From Salinarchaeum laminariae (GTDB lineage Archaea > Halobacteriota > Halobacteria > Halobacteriales > Salinarchaeaceae), in the NCBI RefSeq assembly GCF_023204835.1, contig NZ_CP096270.1:930001-994000 (forward strand): DNA of 64,000 bases, written 5' to 3'. Positions 50,870 to 59,508 of this stretch are shown here, piece after piece. Each line of letters begins with the position of its first letter. Position 1 is the stretch's first letter. The notes beneath the pieces were generated by a model. The model was not told the origin of the DNA, ran no database searches, and was given only the letters and a program-made list of their open reading frames with translations. Made by a program: the position numbers and the translations under genes.

Positions 50870-52381
50870 CTAGTCGTCGCCGCGGGCCCGCTCGAACGTC
50901 GCGATCGCTTCCTCGCGACGCTCGGCGTGATCGACGATCGGTGCCGGATACTCCGGCGCCGTCTGCTGGCGCTGGGTCGGTGACAGCTCCGTCCAGTCGT
51001 GGATCAGATCCGGCTCGACGTCGCGGAGTTCCGGGACGTATCGCTTGATGTACTCGGCGTCGGGATCGTGGCGTTCGCCCTGCGTCATGGGGTTGAACAC
51101 CCGGAAATACGGCTGTGCGTCGACGCCGACGGAGGCCGCCCACTGCCAGCCCCCGGCGTCGTTGGCGACGTCGTGATCGACCAGCATCTCGCGGAACCAC
51201 GCGAGCCCGGCCCGCCAGTCGATCAGGAGGTCCTTCGTCAGGAACGAGGCGACGATCATCCGCAGCCGGTTGTGCATGAACGCCTCGGCGCGGAGCTGGC
51301 GCATTCCCGCGTCGACGATCGGGTAGCCGGTCTCGCCGTCCTTCCAGGCCTCCAGACCCTCCGGATCGTCGCGCCACTCGATAGGATTTTCGAACGTCTT
51401 CAGCGGCTCGTTCGGCATCTCTGGGTTGTCCGCGAGCACCTGCGCGTAGAACTCTCGCCAGCAGAGCTGTCGGCGATACTCTTCAGCGTTCTGGCGAGCG
51501 TCGTCGTCCGGTGCGTCGGCTTTCGCCGTCTCGACCGCGTCCAGCACCTCTCGGGGCCCCAGCGTTCCAAAGGAGAGGTGCGGCGAGAGTCGAGAAGTCG
51601 CTGCCGTCGCTGGCTCGTCGCGCAGATCGTCGTACTCGTAGATCGGGCCGTCACAGAACTGCTGGAGCCGGTTCAGACCGTCGGCGCGGGTGCCGGGCTG
51701 GACGTCGGCGTCCGGTTCGGCGACGTCGAGGTTGGCGCTCATCCCGGAGAGGTCGAGGGCGCCGAGATCGGCAACGGTGTCGGTCGCCACGTCCACTTCC
51801 GCCACGTCTGCGAGCGGGTCGGCGTCAGGTGGCGCCGGTATCTCGCCCGAATCGCGCTCCGCCCACTTGCGCCAGTAGTAGCTGAACACGGAGTAGTGCT
51901 CGCCCTTGTTGGTGAGGATCGAGCCCGGAGCGTGGCAGACGGCGTCGTCGTAGGAGGCGCGGTCGATGCCACGGTCGGCGAGCTCACGGCGCACGGCGGC
52001 GTCCCGGTCGCGCGCCACGCGGGAGTAGTCCCGGTTCCAGGTGACGAAGTCGGCACCGTACTCTGTGGCGATTTCTGGGACCACTGTGCGTGGATCGCCG
52101 CGGACGATCAGCAGGTCGCTCCCGCAGTCGCGGTACCACTCGCTCAGCGAGTCCAGCGCGTCGCGCAGGAATGCGATCCGCGGCGGACCGGCGTGAGCCA
52201 ATAGCGCGTCGTCGAGGACGAACAGCGGGAGCAGTTCGTCGTCGCTGGCGGTGGTCACCGGCTCGGTCTCGGCGTCGGCCCCGCCCGGTTCGTCACCGGC
52301 GGCCACGGCAGCAGCCGCAGCGTTCGCGAGCCCGACGTTGTCCGCCGGCCGGAGATCCCGTCGATGCCAGTGAATGGGCAC
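50870..52381 (-). CDS. phr: Deoxyribodipyrimidine photolyase (class I CPD type)
   Basis: A 503-residue photolyase, GTG start. N-terminal antenna Rossmann domain (IHWHRRDLRPADN), with an acidic insertion at about 30-48. FAD domain motifs: TSRLSPHLSFG, RQLCWREFYAQVL, TGYPIVDAGMRQLRAEAFMHNRLRMIVASFLTKDLLIDWR and DVANDAGGWQWAASVGVDAQPYFRVFNP. The electron-transfer Trp is Trp412. Four residues before it, the flavin-N5 position, Asn in E. coli (Asn378), is Asp408 here, as in plant cryptochromes. It repairs cyclobutane dimers with blue light. Start choice is uncertain because ATG is absent. Confidence 0.92.
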   Translation of the reverse strand: MPIHWHRRDLRPADNVGLANAAAAAVAAGDEPGGADAETEPVTTASDDELLPLFVLDDALLAHAGPPRIAFLRDALDSLSEWYRDCGSDLLIVRGDPRTVVPEIATEYGADFVTWNRDYSRVARDRDAAVRRELADRGIDRASYDDAVCHAPGSILTNKGEHYSVFSYYWRKWAERDSGEIPAPPDADPLADVAEVDVATDTVADLGALDLSGMSANLDVAEPDADVQPGTRADGLNRLQQFCDGPIYEYDDLRDEPATAATSRLSPHLSFGTLGPREVLDAVETAKADAPDDDARQNAEEYRRQLCWREFYAQVLADNPEMPNEPLKTFENPIEWRDDPEGLEAWKDGETGYPIVDAGMRQLRAEAFMHNRLRMIVASFLTKDLLIDWRAGLAWFREMLVDHDVANDAGGWQWAASVGVDAQPYFRVFNPMTQGERHDPDAEYIKRYVPELRDVEPDLIHDWTELSPTQRQQTAPEYPAPIVDHAERREEAIATFERARGDD

Positions 52382-52480
52382 ACGACCACTGCGGCCGCCA
52401 GCGGCATCAAAGCGAGGCTTCCGGTGCTGTGGCCCTGCGATCTGGCCCTTTCTGAGCGCCGATCGTTCTTCGACCCGTCT

Positions 52481-53986
52481 CTACCCCTTGATATTGCAGA
52501 CCGGGAACGTTCGCGCGACCCGGTCGCCGATCCCCAGGGCGTCGGAGACCCGAACGACCTCGTCGACGTCCTTGTAGACGCCGGGGGCCTCCTCGGCGAT
52601 CGTCGCGCCGCTGTCTGCCTTGACGTAGACGTGCTCTTGCTCGCGGAGATCCGTCTGCACGTCGCCGCCCCAGTAGTCGTTTTTCGCCTGCGTGCGGCTC
52701 ATCAGCCGCCCGGCACCGTGGGCCGTCGAGCCGAACGTTCGCTCCATCGACGCCTCGCCGCCGCGGAGGACGTAGGAGCCCGCGCCCATGCTTCCGGGAA
52801 TGATGATCGGCTGGCCGACATCGCGGTACGCTGCTGGCACCTCCTCGCGACCTGCCGGGAACGCCCGCGTCGCGCCCTTCCGGTGGACGTAGAGCTCTCG
52901 CTCCTCGGTGGCCGTCGCGCGATCCCGCGGGACGGCGGTGCCGTCCTCGTCGACGCCGACCTCGTGGACTTCTTTTTTCGCGATGTTGTGGGCGACGTCG
53001 TAGAGCAGGTCCATCTCCATGGCCTCCCAGGACCGATCGAACACCTGCTCGAAGACCCGTCGCGTGCGATGCATGATGAGCTGGCGATTCACCCACGCGA
53101 AGTTGATCGCGGCACACATCGCGCCGTAGTACTCCTCGGCGAGCTGGCTGCCGGCAGGTGCGGCGGCCAGCTCCCTGTCGGGAAGCCGGTCGAGGAGCCC
53201 GCTGTGGGCCTGCTCGATCTCCCGGAGGTAGTCGTTGCAGGTCTGGTGGCCCAGTCCGCGCGAGCCACAGTGGATCAGGACGACGATCTGGTTCGGCTCG
53301 AGACCGAAGCTCTCAGCGACGTCCTCGCGGTAGACGTCCGTCACGCGCTGGACCTCGAGGAAGTGGTTGCCGCTGCCGAGGCTCCCGACCTGGTTCTTCC
53401 CGCGATCCTTGGCCTTCTGGGTGATCGCGCTCGGATCGGCGTCGGGGCGGCGCCCCTCGTCCTCGCAGTGCAGCAGATCGTCCTCGACGCCGAAATCGTT
53501 CTCGACGGCCCACTCGACGCCACGTTCGAGGATCGCCTCGATCGTGTCGACGTCGGTCTCGACGACGCCGCCGCCACCGAGGCCGCAGGGGACGTTCGCG
53601 AACAGGCTCTCGACGAGCTCCTGTTCTCGCCCCTGGACGTCGTCGTAGGTGAGGTTCGTCCGCATCATCCGGACGCCGCAGTTGACGTCGTAACCGACTG
53701 CTCCCGGCGAAATACAGCCGTTCTCGGCGTCCATGGCACCCACGCCGCCGACGGGGAAGCCGTAGCCCTGGTGGCCGTCGGGCATGCAGATCGCGTGGCT
53801 GGTGATCCCCGGTAGCTCCGTCGTGTTCTTCAGCTGCTGGAGGGTCTTGTCGTCGGAAATTTCCTCGAGGAGGGTCTCGCTGGCGTAGACCCGTGCCGGC
53901 ACGCGCATGTCGCCCTCCTTCGGGATCTCCCAGACGTACTCCTCGACCTGCTCCAGGGTGATCCCGTCCGCCTCGAACGTTGTCAT
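52481..53986 (-). CDS. rtcB: RNA-splicing ligase RtcB
   Basis: A 501-residue RtcB that joins 2',3'-cyclic phosphate and 5'-OH ends of tRNA exons using GTP and Mn2+. Motifs: CMPDGHQGYGFPVGGVGA, YDVNCGVRMMRTN (metal Cys), GSGNHFLEVQ, VLIHCGSRGLGHQ (metal His), SMGAGSY and the guanylylated-His segment STAHGAGRLMSRTQA. No intein interrupts it. Archaea need it for intron-containing tRNAs; neither tRNA in this window has an intron. Monocistronic, with repeat copy E upstream. Confidence 0.95.
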   Translation of the reverse strand: MTTFEADGITLEQVEEYVWEIPKEGDMRVPARVYASETLLEEISDDKTLQQLKNTTELPGITSHAICMPDGHQGYGFPVGGVGAMDAENGCISPGAVGYDVNCGVRMMRTNLTYDDVQGREQELVESLFANVPCGLGGGGVVETDVDTIEAILERGVEWAVENDFGVEDDLLHCEDEGRRPDADPSAITQKAKDRGKNQVGSLGSGNHFLEVQRVTDVYREDVAESFGLEPNQIVVLIHCGSRGLGHQTCNDYLREIEQAHSGLLDRLPDRELAAAPAGSQLAEEYYGAMCAAINFAWVNRQLIMHRTRRVFEQVFDRSWEAMEMDLLYDVAHNIAKKEVHEVGVDEDGTAVPRDRATATEERELYVHRKGATRAFPAGREEVPAAYRDVGQPIIIPGSMGAGSYVLRGGEASMERTFGSTAHGAGRLMSRTQAKNDYWGGDVQTDLREQEHVYVKADSGATIAEEAPGVYKDVDEVVRVSDALGIGDRVARTFPVCNIKG

Positions 53987-54072
53987 AGCTAGACCTCCGC
54001 CGGCATCCCGGTTAGTGTTTCGCAGCGGAGTTCGAACGCACGAGTTTGAGGGGCGGCTTCACACAACGCAAC

Positions 54073-54702
54073 CGCCCACGGATCCCGGGAGACCAGAGGT
54101 CTCCCGACGTCGCGGCTCCCGCCGCGACAGCCCCTCCCGCTCGCGTTCGCTCACTCGTTGCGCGCTTCGCTCAGTCGCTAGCGCTCCCTCGCTGCAGTGC
54201 TTGCACCGACAGACTCGCTTCGCTCGTCTGTCGAGGTTCGCCTCACTATCGCTCGGCTCACCGTCGTGAGTGAACGCGAGCGGTCGGCCCCTTCCGGAGT
54301 GCTTGAAGACCGGCGGTCTTCCACACATCGCAGGACCTCCGGTCCTGCTCAGTATCGAAGGATCGGAGACCCTTCGTACCTCGCGAGAGCTCCGCTCTCG
54401 CTCAGTCCCGCCCAGTGGTGTAGTTCGGCAACCGAAACCCCGGTGGGGCCCTCGGCGCGCGCTGCCGTGGCTGCGAGCCCGAAGCGGGCGAGCGGCCACG
54501 GCAGCCAGCGTGCGAGGGCCGAGCAGCGTAGTGGTGAGCGAAGCGAACCCGAGCAGCGCAGAAGGTTGGGGAGGAATGAGGCTGTATGGGTGGGCATCGA
54601 AAGGGGCGGCTCGCTCCGGGAACCCCGGCGAGGTAAGCACCGCAAGCCGAAGGCCGAGGAGCGCAGCGAGCCGCGGGACCGGAGCGAGCCGGGGCTTTCG
54701 AC
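54073..54702. repeat. Long-inverted-repeat element, copy E (reverse orientation)
   Basis: About 630 bp between rtcB and ridA. Read on the minus strand it begins GAAAGCCCCGGCTCGCTCC, GCGGTGCTTACCTCGCCGG, GCCCCTTTCGATGCCCACCC and ends CTCCGGAAGGGGCCGACCGC, GTGCAAGCACTGCAGCG, GCGAGCGGGAGGGGCT...TCCGTGGGC, the same order as copies A, C and D. Several small hairpins are inserted (GGGAGACCTCTGGTCTCCC, GAAGACCGGCGGTCTTC, CAGGACCGGAGGTCCTG). A further fragment with GGGGCTTTCGGGGG lies at 54774-54787. Confidence 0.72.
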
Positions 54703-54857
54703 CCTGTCGAATATTCGATTTTTAAACGAACTACTAAGCTCTCCCGATCTCGCGGGCGTAGCCCGCGAACAATCGGGGCTTTCGGGGGAGGATCCACGCA
54801 AAGCTCTCCAAGAAGCCGATCAGATTGAAGAAAAATCCGCTCGCGGACTCGATCAGC

Positions 54858-55238
54858 CTACTCGGTAACGCGGCCGATGACCTCGATCTCGACGCCGATC
54901 TCGACGGGCAGGCGCTCGACCTGCATCGCGCTCCGAGCGGGGTAGGGCTCGCTGAGGTACTCGGCGTACACGTCGTTGATCTCGTCGTAGTTGTCCATGT
55001 CGCGAACGAACACCTGCGCCTTCACGACGTCGTCGAGCGAGCTGCCCGCCGCCTCGAGGACGGCGCCGATGTTCTGCATCGTCTGGTGGGTCTCCTCGCG
55101 GATGTCCTCGCCGACGATCTCGCCGGAGTCGGGATCGATCGGGCCCTGGCCGGAGACGAAGACCTGGCCGTCGTCGATAACGCCCTGTGAGAACGGGCCG
55201 ATACTCGGCGGTGCCTCGTCGGTGGAGACTTCTTCCAT
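54858..55238 (-). CDS. ridA: RidA (YjgF/UK114) enamine/imine deaminase
   Basis: A 126-residue trimeric RidA protein, start ATG 55238. Family blocks: APPSIGPFSQGVIDDGQVFVSGQGPIDPDSGEIV, ETHQTMQNIGAVLEAAGSSLDDVVKAQVFVRDM and the active-site Arg in PYPARSAMQVERLPVEIGVEIEVIG. It hydrolyses reactive enamine/imine intermediates released by PLP enzymes. The next gene on the same strand is a SelA-like PLP enzyme, an apt partner. It lies between that gene and repeat copy E. Confidence 0.93.
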   Translation of the reverse strand: MEEVSTDEAPPSIGPFSQGVIDDGQVFVSGQGPIDPDSGEIVGEDIREETHQTMQNIGAVLEAAGSSLDDVVKAQVFVRDMDNYDEINDVYAEYLSEPYPARSAMQVERLPVEIGVEIEVIGRVTE

Positions 55239-55394
55239 AGCGTCACGTGCTCCCCGCGGCGCGAGCAAGTACGTTTCGATGAGTCGCCAAAGACGGCGGT
55301 GAGAGCGCCGCTACCGAACGATTACTCGCCAGCGAGTAACGATTCGTACAACGGGCGTGTCTCCACGGGATCGCTCGGGAGGACGTGTTGCCGA

Positions 55395-56603
55395 TCAGGT
55401 CGCGTGTGCCCGGATCCGCTCGACGACGTACTCGATCTCTTCCTCGGCGAGACACATCGGATTGATCGTGAACGCACCGTCGTCGAGGCTGTCCGCGCCG
55501 ACGAAGATCCGGGGCTCCTCGCGTCGCAGCCCCCGAACGACGTCTGTCGCGGAGCCGGCGGCGACCTCGGGATCAACCGTCACGATGACCTCCGGCGCGA
55601 CGGAGACGGCGCTGCCGGTCGGAACCTCGGTGTCGATGCCGTCGATCTCCCCCAGGGCGTCGGCGATTCGCGTCGAGATGTCGGTCCACTCGGCCGCCTT
55701 CTCGTCCTGATCCTCCTCGAGGAACTCATCCAGTGCGACGAGCAGGCCGGCGAGTTCCTCCTTGCCGACCTTGCACTGTCGGCCGATGCCCTGCCGGGGC
55801 ACCCCACCGAGTGCTTCCACGTCGACGAGCTCCGGCGCGGGCTCGTAGACCGCCTCGGCGGCGTGCATGTCGAGATGTTGCGCGGCGATGGACTCGATCA
55901 GATCGCCACGGCCCGCGACGATGCCGGTGGTCTGGGGGCCGCGGATCGCCTTCCCGCCGCTGAAGACGACGAGATCCGCGCCAGCGTCGATAAAGCGCTC
56001 GAAGTTCGTGGTCGGTGGCAGCTCCGCGGCGGCGTCGACGATCACCGGCACGTCGTGTTCGTGAGCGATCTCCGTGACGACGGAGAGCTCCGGCTCGGTG
56101 TACTCCTTCTGGACGTAGCCAACCGCGGCGGTGTCCTCGCCGATCGCGCGCTCGATCTCCCAGGGCTCGACGTTCCGGGAGCCGGTGCCGAGGTGGCGGT
56201 CGTTGCTTCCGACGTCGACGATCGTCGCGCCGGCCGATCGGAGCGCGTGATCGTAGCCCGTGCGGTGCGTGCGCGGCATGACGATCTCGTCGGCGAGCCC
56301 GTCGGTGTCGGGCAGTTTGGCCATCGCGGCGACGTCGTCGCCGGCGATCGCGGCGGCAGCACCGAGATACATCCCGGCCGCCGCACCGCTCGTGACGTAG
56401 CCCTTGTCTGCGCCCGTCAGCTCCGCGATGCGATCGCTCGCCGCGGCCTGGAGATCGGAGAGCCGGACGAACGACTGTGAGGCCTCACTCATCGCCTCGA
56501 CCGCCGCCGGCCGGATTCGGCTGCCCCCGATGCGAGTCTTCGTCCCCGTCGCGTTGATGACCGACGGCGCGCCAAGCTCCTCGTAGATCGTGTCGGCGTC
56601 CAT
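55395..56603 (-). CDS. SelA-like PLP-dependent enzyme (possible glucosaminate ammonia-lyase type)
   Basis: Start ATG 56603 (402 residues). A fold-type-I PLP enzyme of the SelA/DgaE family: PSVINATGTKTRIGGSR at the N-terminus, TGADKGYVTSGAAAGMYLGAAAAIAG, VDAAAELPP (Asp for PLP N1) and the Lys segment VVFSGGKAIRGPQTTGI. True selenocysteine synthase is unlikely because no SelB or Sec tRNA is present. DgaE-type members eliminate ammonia from amino-sugar acids, which would fit the RidA gene downstream and the sugar importer divergent from it. Substrate not proven. Confidence 0.8.
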   Translation of the reverse strand: MDADTIYEELGAPSVINATGTKTRIGGSRIRPAAVEAMSEASQSFVRLSDLQAAASDRIAELTGADKGYVTSGAAAGMYLGAAAAIAGDDVAAMAKLPDTDGLADEIVMPRTHRTGYDHALRSAGATIVDVGSNDRHLGTGSRNVEPWEIERAIGEDTAAVGYVQKEYTEPELSVVTEIAHEHDVPVIVDAAAELPPTTNFERFIDAGADLVVFSGGKAIRGPQTTGIVAGRGDLIESIAAQHLDMHAAEAVYEPAPELVDVEALGGVPRQGIGRQCKVGKEELAGLLVALDEFLEEDQDEKAAEWTDISTRIADALGEIDGIDTEVPTGSAVSVAPEVIVTVDPEVAAGSATDVVRGLRREEPRIFVGADSLDDGAFTINPMCLAEEEIEYVVERIRAHAT

Positions 56604-57032
56604 GTGGCCCCTCTCGGCGGACGCCAGTGAAAACAATTCGGTTCCGGAACGGGGTCAATTCCGCTGCCGCGGCGGCAGGTGATTCGGCGTCAGAAGTGCA
56701 CGACCGTCGACGGTCGAGGCCCGCCGGGATCGTGCAATTCGAGAATGCCGGCGTCTACAGACTGCCGATTTCTCCGTTCGATCTGTCCGTCTTCGCGGAT
56801 ATCCGTGGCTACGGAGACGTCAGGCCAGAGGCGGAGGCGCCCGGGTCGTGCGTGAGTCCCGCCGTCGACGGAGTCGCGCCACTTCAGGATTGGATTGGCG
56901 AAATCCCGGCGTAGACGACGTCTCTGCGGTCTCGATGGGATCCGACGCGCCGCCACGAGCACTCCAAACGCCACGAACCAAAAATAACAACTATAAACCG
57001 AAGAAAGTTTTCTAGCTTTGATCTATATTGAA

Positions 57033-57046
57033 ACTATGGCCATAGT
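57033..57046 (+). promoter_or_regulatory. 14-bp palindrome in the sugar importer promoter
   Basis: ACTATGGCCATAGT, a perfect palindrome about 45 bp upstream of the TATA box. It lies where an activator would bind. It does not match the known TrmB consensus TACT-N7-GAGTA. Confidence 0.5.
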
Positions 57047-57091
57047 AATTATTTGACCAGATATAGTCTGCATATTTTGCCAGATACGTAA

Positions 57092-57100
57092 TTATAAATA
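57092..57100 (+). promoter_or_regulatory. TATA box of the sugar importer operon
   Basis: TTATAAATA, 37 bp before the ATG of the binding-protein gene. Predicted transcription start at about 57122-57126, giving a very short leader. Confidence 0.6.
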
Positions 57101-57136
57101 CTGCGTTACTCTATCCCATGATTGGGTATCACAACT

Positions 57137-58423
57137 ATGGTTTCGAAAACGCGTAGAAAGTTTCTGAAAGTTTCCGGTGCCGCGACGGCATTCGGTCTCG
57201 CTGGCTGCCTACAAGATGGGGGCAGTGGCGCCCTCCAGACGCAGTACATGGACACGCCCGGCTACGAGGACTTCTTCAGCAAGCACACCTCGAAGTTCGA
57301 GGAAGAGACTGGGATCGAGGTCGAGTACGACTTCGTTGGCTGGGGCGACGCCAAGTCGACGATGCAGTCGAACATGACCGCAAAGTCCGGTCCCGACGTC
57401 CACGAAATCGCTTCGACGTGGATTCCCGCACAGGTCGAGGCCGGGGGCTGGATGGACCTCCGCGACGAGGCTGCGGCCCAGCAACTCCCCGACACGAGCA
57501 ACTATCCGTCGGGTGCACTGGAAGTCGGTCAGTTCGACGACATGCTCGTCGGCATCCCGTGGTACTGGGGGCCTCGTGCGTGGCAAGAGAGCGGACCGAA
57601 GATGGACGAGGCTGGCATCGAGGGCAGCCCGGAGAACTGGGACGAACTCGTCTCACAGGGGACAGCCTACAACGAAGTCACCAGCGACGGCGACTACTTC
57701 GGTGCGATGTCCGGTGGTATCGAGCCAGGTCGTAACTTCGCGATGTTCCTCTGGCAGAACGGCGGTTCGTTGCTCAACGAGGACAACTCGGCACCGGCGT
57801 TCAACTCCGAGGCGGGCGTCGAGGCGATGAACTTCTACAAGGACCTCATCGTCGAGCACGAGATCATCCCCGAGGCGTCCCTCGACTGGGAGTCCAGCGG
57901 ACTGCAGTCTGCATTCGCTGGCGGCGAGGTCGCGAGCACCTGGGGTGCACTCTCGATGACGAACGCCTACGCCGACGCAGACGGCAACAGCCGCGATGAA
58001 CTCCGCGTCTCCGCGCCGCCGAAGGGCCCCGACGGTGACAGTGGCACCTTCTTCGGAATGGAGCTGCTGGGGATCGCTTCGTGGTCCAACAAGGTCGAGG
58101 AGGCCGCACAGTGGATCGACTATCTCGCTCAGCCCGAAGTCAACGCCGAACTCGCCGACATCGCCGGGTTCCTCCCGCCGACCAGCGGCGGGATGAACAC
58201 TGAACTCTACAGTGATCCGTTCTACGAGACGTTCGACGAAGAGGTCTTCCCGGCAGCGAAGACCTATCCGCAGGTTCGGGGCTGGGGCGAAATCGAGACG
58301 GAAATCTACCAAACGGCCACCGATATCCTCAACAGTGCCGTCACCGGCAACTGGTCGGAGGGTGACACGAAGTCGGCCCTCGACGACGCTGCGAGCGTCG
58401 CAGAGGAGGCGCTCAACAACTAA
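57137..58423 (+). CDS. Sugar ABC transporter substrate-binding lipoprotein
   Basis: A 428-residue family-1 solute-binding protein, start ATG 57137 rather than the TTG five codons earlier. Tat signal TRRKFLKVSGAATAFGLAGC with lipobox Cys near residue 25. The mature part has the maltose-binding-like layout: FEEETGIEVEYDFVGWGDAKSTMQ, GPDVHEIASTW, FDDMLVGIPWYWGPRAWQ and AAQWIDYLAQPEVNAELADIAGFLPP. It is the first gene of a four-gene importer. Sugar unknown. Confidence 0.93.
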   Translation: MVSKTRRKFLKVSGAATAFGLAGCLQDGGSGALQTQYMDTPGYEDFFSKHTSKFEEETGIEVEYDFVGWGDAKSTMQSNMTAKSGPDVHEIASTWIPAQVEAGGWMDLRDEAAAQQLPDTSNYPSGALEVGQFDDMLVGIPWYWGPRAWQESGPKMDEAGIEGSPENWDELVSQGTAYNEVTSDGDYFGAMSGGIEPGRNFAMFLWQNGGSLLNEDNSAPAFNSEAGVEAMNFYKDLIVEHEIIPEASLDWESSGLQSAFAGGEVASTWGALSMTNAYADADGNSRDELRVSAPPKGPDGDSGTFFGMELLGIASWSNKVEEAAQWIDYLAQPEVNAELADIAGFLPPTSGGMNTELYSDPFYETFDEEVFPAAKTYPQVRGWGEIETEIYQTATDILNSAVTGNWSEGDTKSALDDAASVAEEALNN

Positions 58424-58455
58424 TCGCCACGGTCACTACCGACTCACACTATCAT

Positions 58456-59508
58456 ATGGCCGGTTCCAATTTCGATATTCGTCAACGAATATCCGCTGTC
58501 ACGGATCGTGTTCCTGCCGTTCGAAAACACGTGCCGAGCCTCGGCATCGGGGACCGACTCCCCTTCTATCGCCGGCTCTCCGGGGGGCAGCGGTTCGCGT
58601 ACAGGCTCCTGCTGCCCGCGCTCGCGGCGATGACGATCGTTCACTTCATTCCGATCCTCTGGGGGCTGACGATCAGCACCATGGGCGTGGACCTGACCTA
58701 TGCAAGCCACTGGTACGACGCCCCGTTCGTCGGACTCGACCACTTCCGGTACGTGCTCGGTATCGAGAACTTCGACGACGTTCTCGTGTCCGACACGGTG
58801 GTCGGCGAGCGGTACCGAAACGCCCTGAAGAACTCGGTGATCTTCTCGGTCGGCACGCTCGTCGTCACGTACGTCCTCGGGCTCACGGCGGCGCTGGTGT
58901 TGAACCAGAAGTTCAAGGGCCGGTTCGTCGCACGAACGCTGTTGCTCTTGCCCTGGGTCGCGCCCGTCGTCGTCTCGTTGTACGTCTGGCGCATGATGTT
59001 CACCCAGCAGGGAATCATCAACCAGACGCTGCTCACGATCGGACTCATCGACGAGCCGATGTTTTTCCTCATCGGCGACAATTCGATGTGGGCGCTCATC
59101 TTCGCTCACTCCTGGACGCAGTTTCCACTCGTCATGATATTCCTGTACGCGGGGCTCCAGTCGATCCCCAAGCAGCTCTACGAAGCCGCTGCGATCGACG
59201 GAGCGGGACGGTGGGGGAAGTTCCGATACGTGACGATGCCCCAGCTCAAACCAGTCTCGGCAGTCATCGTCCTCCTCATGCTGCTTTGGACGATGATCAA
59301 CTACACCGCGCCGTTCGTCCTGCTCGGAGGAGCCCCACCCAAGCAGGCCAACGTTGCCATCCTCTACATCGAGAACTACGCGTTCGGTAACAGCCAGTTC
59401 GGCCGCGGTGCCGCGATGAGCGTCGTATTGTTCCTCATTGCCATGGTGATGGCGATGGTGTACTACCGCTATCTGTTCGACGATGAGACCACGGGGGCGG
59501 GAGCATGA
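58456..59508 (+). CDS. Sugar ABC transporter permease, MalF/UgpA type
   Basis: A 350-residue permease with six or seven spans. The EAA coupling motif is LYEAAAIDGAGRWGKFRYVTMPQLKP. The opening YRRLSGGQRFAYRLLLPALAAMTIVHFIPILWGL is typical of MalF-like proteins of CUT1 importers. It follows the binding protein by 32 bp and overlaps the second permease by four bases (ATGA). Confidence 0.94.
   Translation: MAGSNFDIRQRISAVTDRVPAVRKHVPSLGIGDRLPFYRRLSGGQRFAYRLLLPALAAMTIVHFIPILWGLTISTMGVDLTYASHWYDAPFVGLDHFRYVLGIENFDDVLVSDTVVGERYRNALKNSVIFSVGTLVVTYVLGLTAALVLNQKFKGRFVARTLLLLPWVAPVVVSLYVWRMMFTQQGIINQTLLTIGLIDEPMFFLIGDNSMWALIFAHSWTQFPLVMIFLYAGLQSIPKQLYEAAAIDGAGRWGKFRYVTMPQLKPVSAVIVLLMLLWTMINYTAPFVLLGGAPPKQANVAILYIENYAFGNSQFGRGAAMSVVLFLIAMVMAMVYYRYLFDDETTGAGA

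Larger units (their letters stand above)
56604..57136. other. Intergenic, AT-rich promoter region of the sugar importer
   Basis: A 533-bp gap between divergent genes. The left 350 bp are GC-rich with no gene I can support. From about 56980 the sequence turns AT-rich, with a 14-bp palindrome, a CCAGATA direct repeat (57057 and 57080) and a TATA box. Confidence 0.5.

Noticed and set aside
52481..53986. Intein in RtcB
   Set aside because: Archaeal rtcB genes often hold inteins, but this one has normal length and uninterrupted motifs.
55395..56603. Selenocysteine synthase SelA
   Set aside because: No Sec tRNA, SelB or selenoprotein is seen, and archaea use a different route to Sec.
56627..56974. 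Short frames on both strands in the gap before the sugar importer
   Set aside because: No domain, no start signal, and overlapping each other; I see no support for either.
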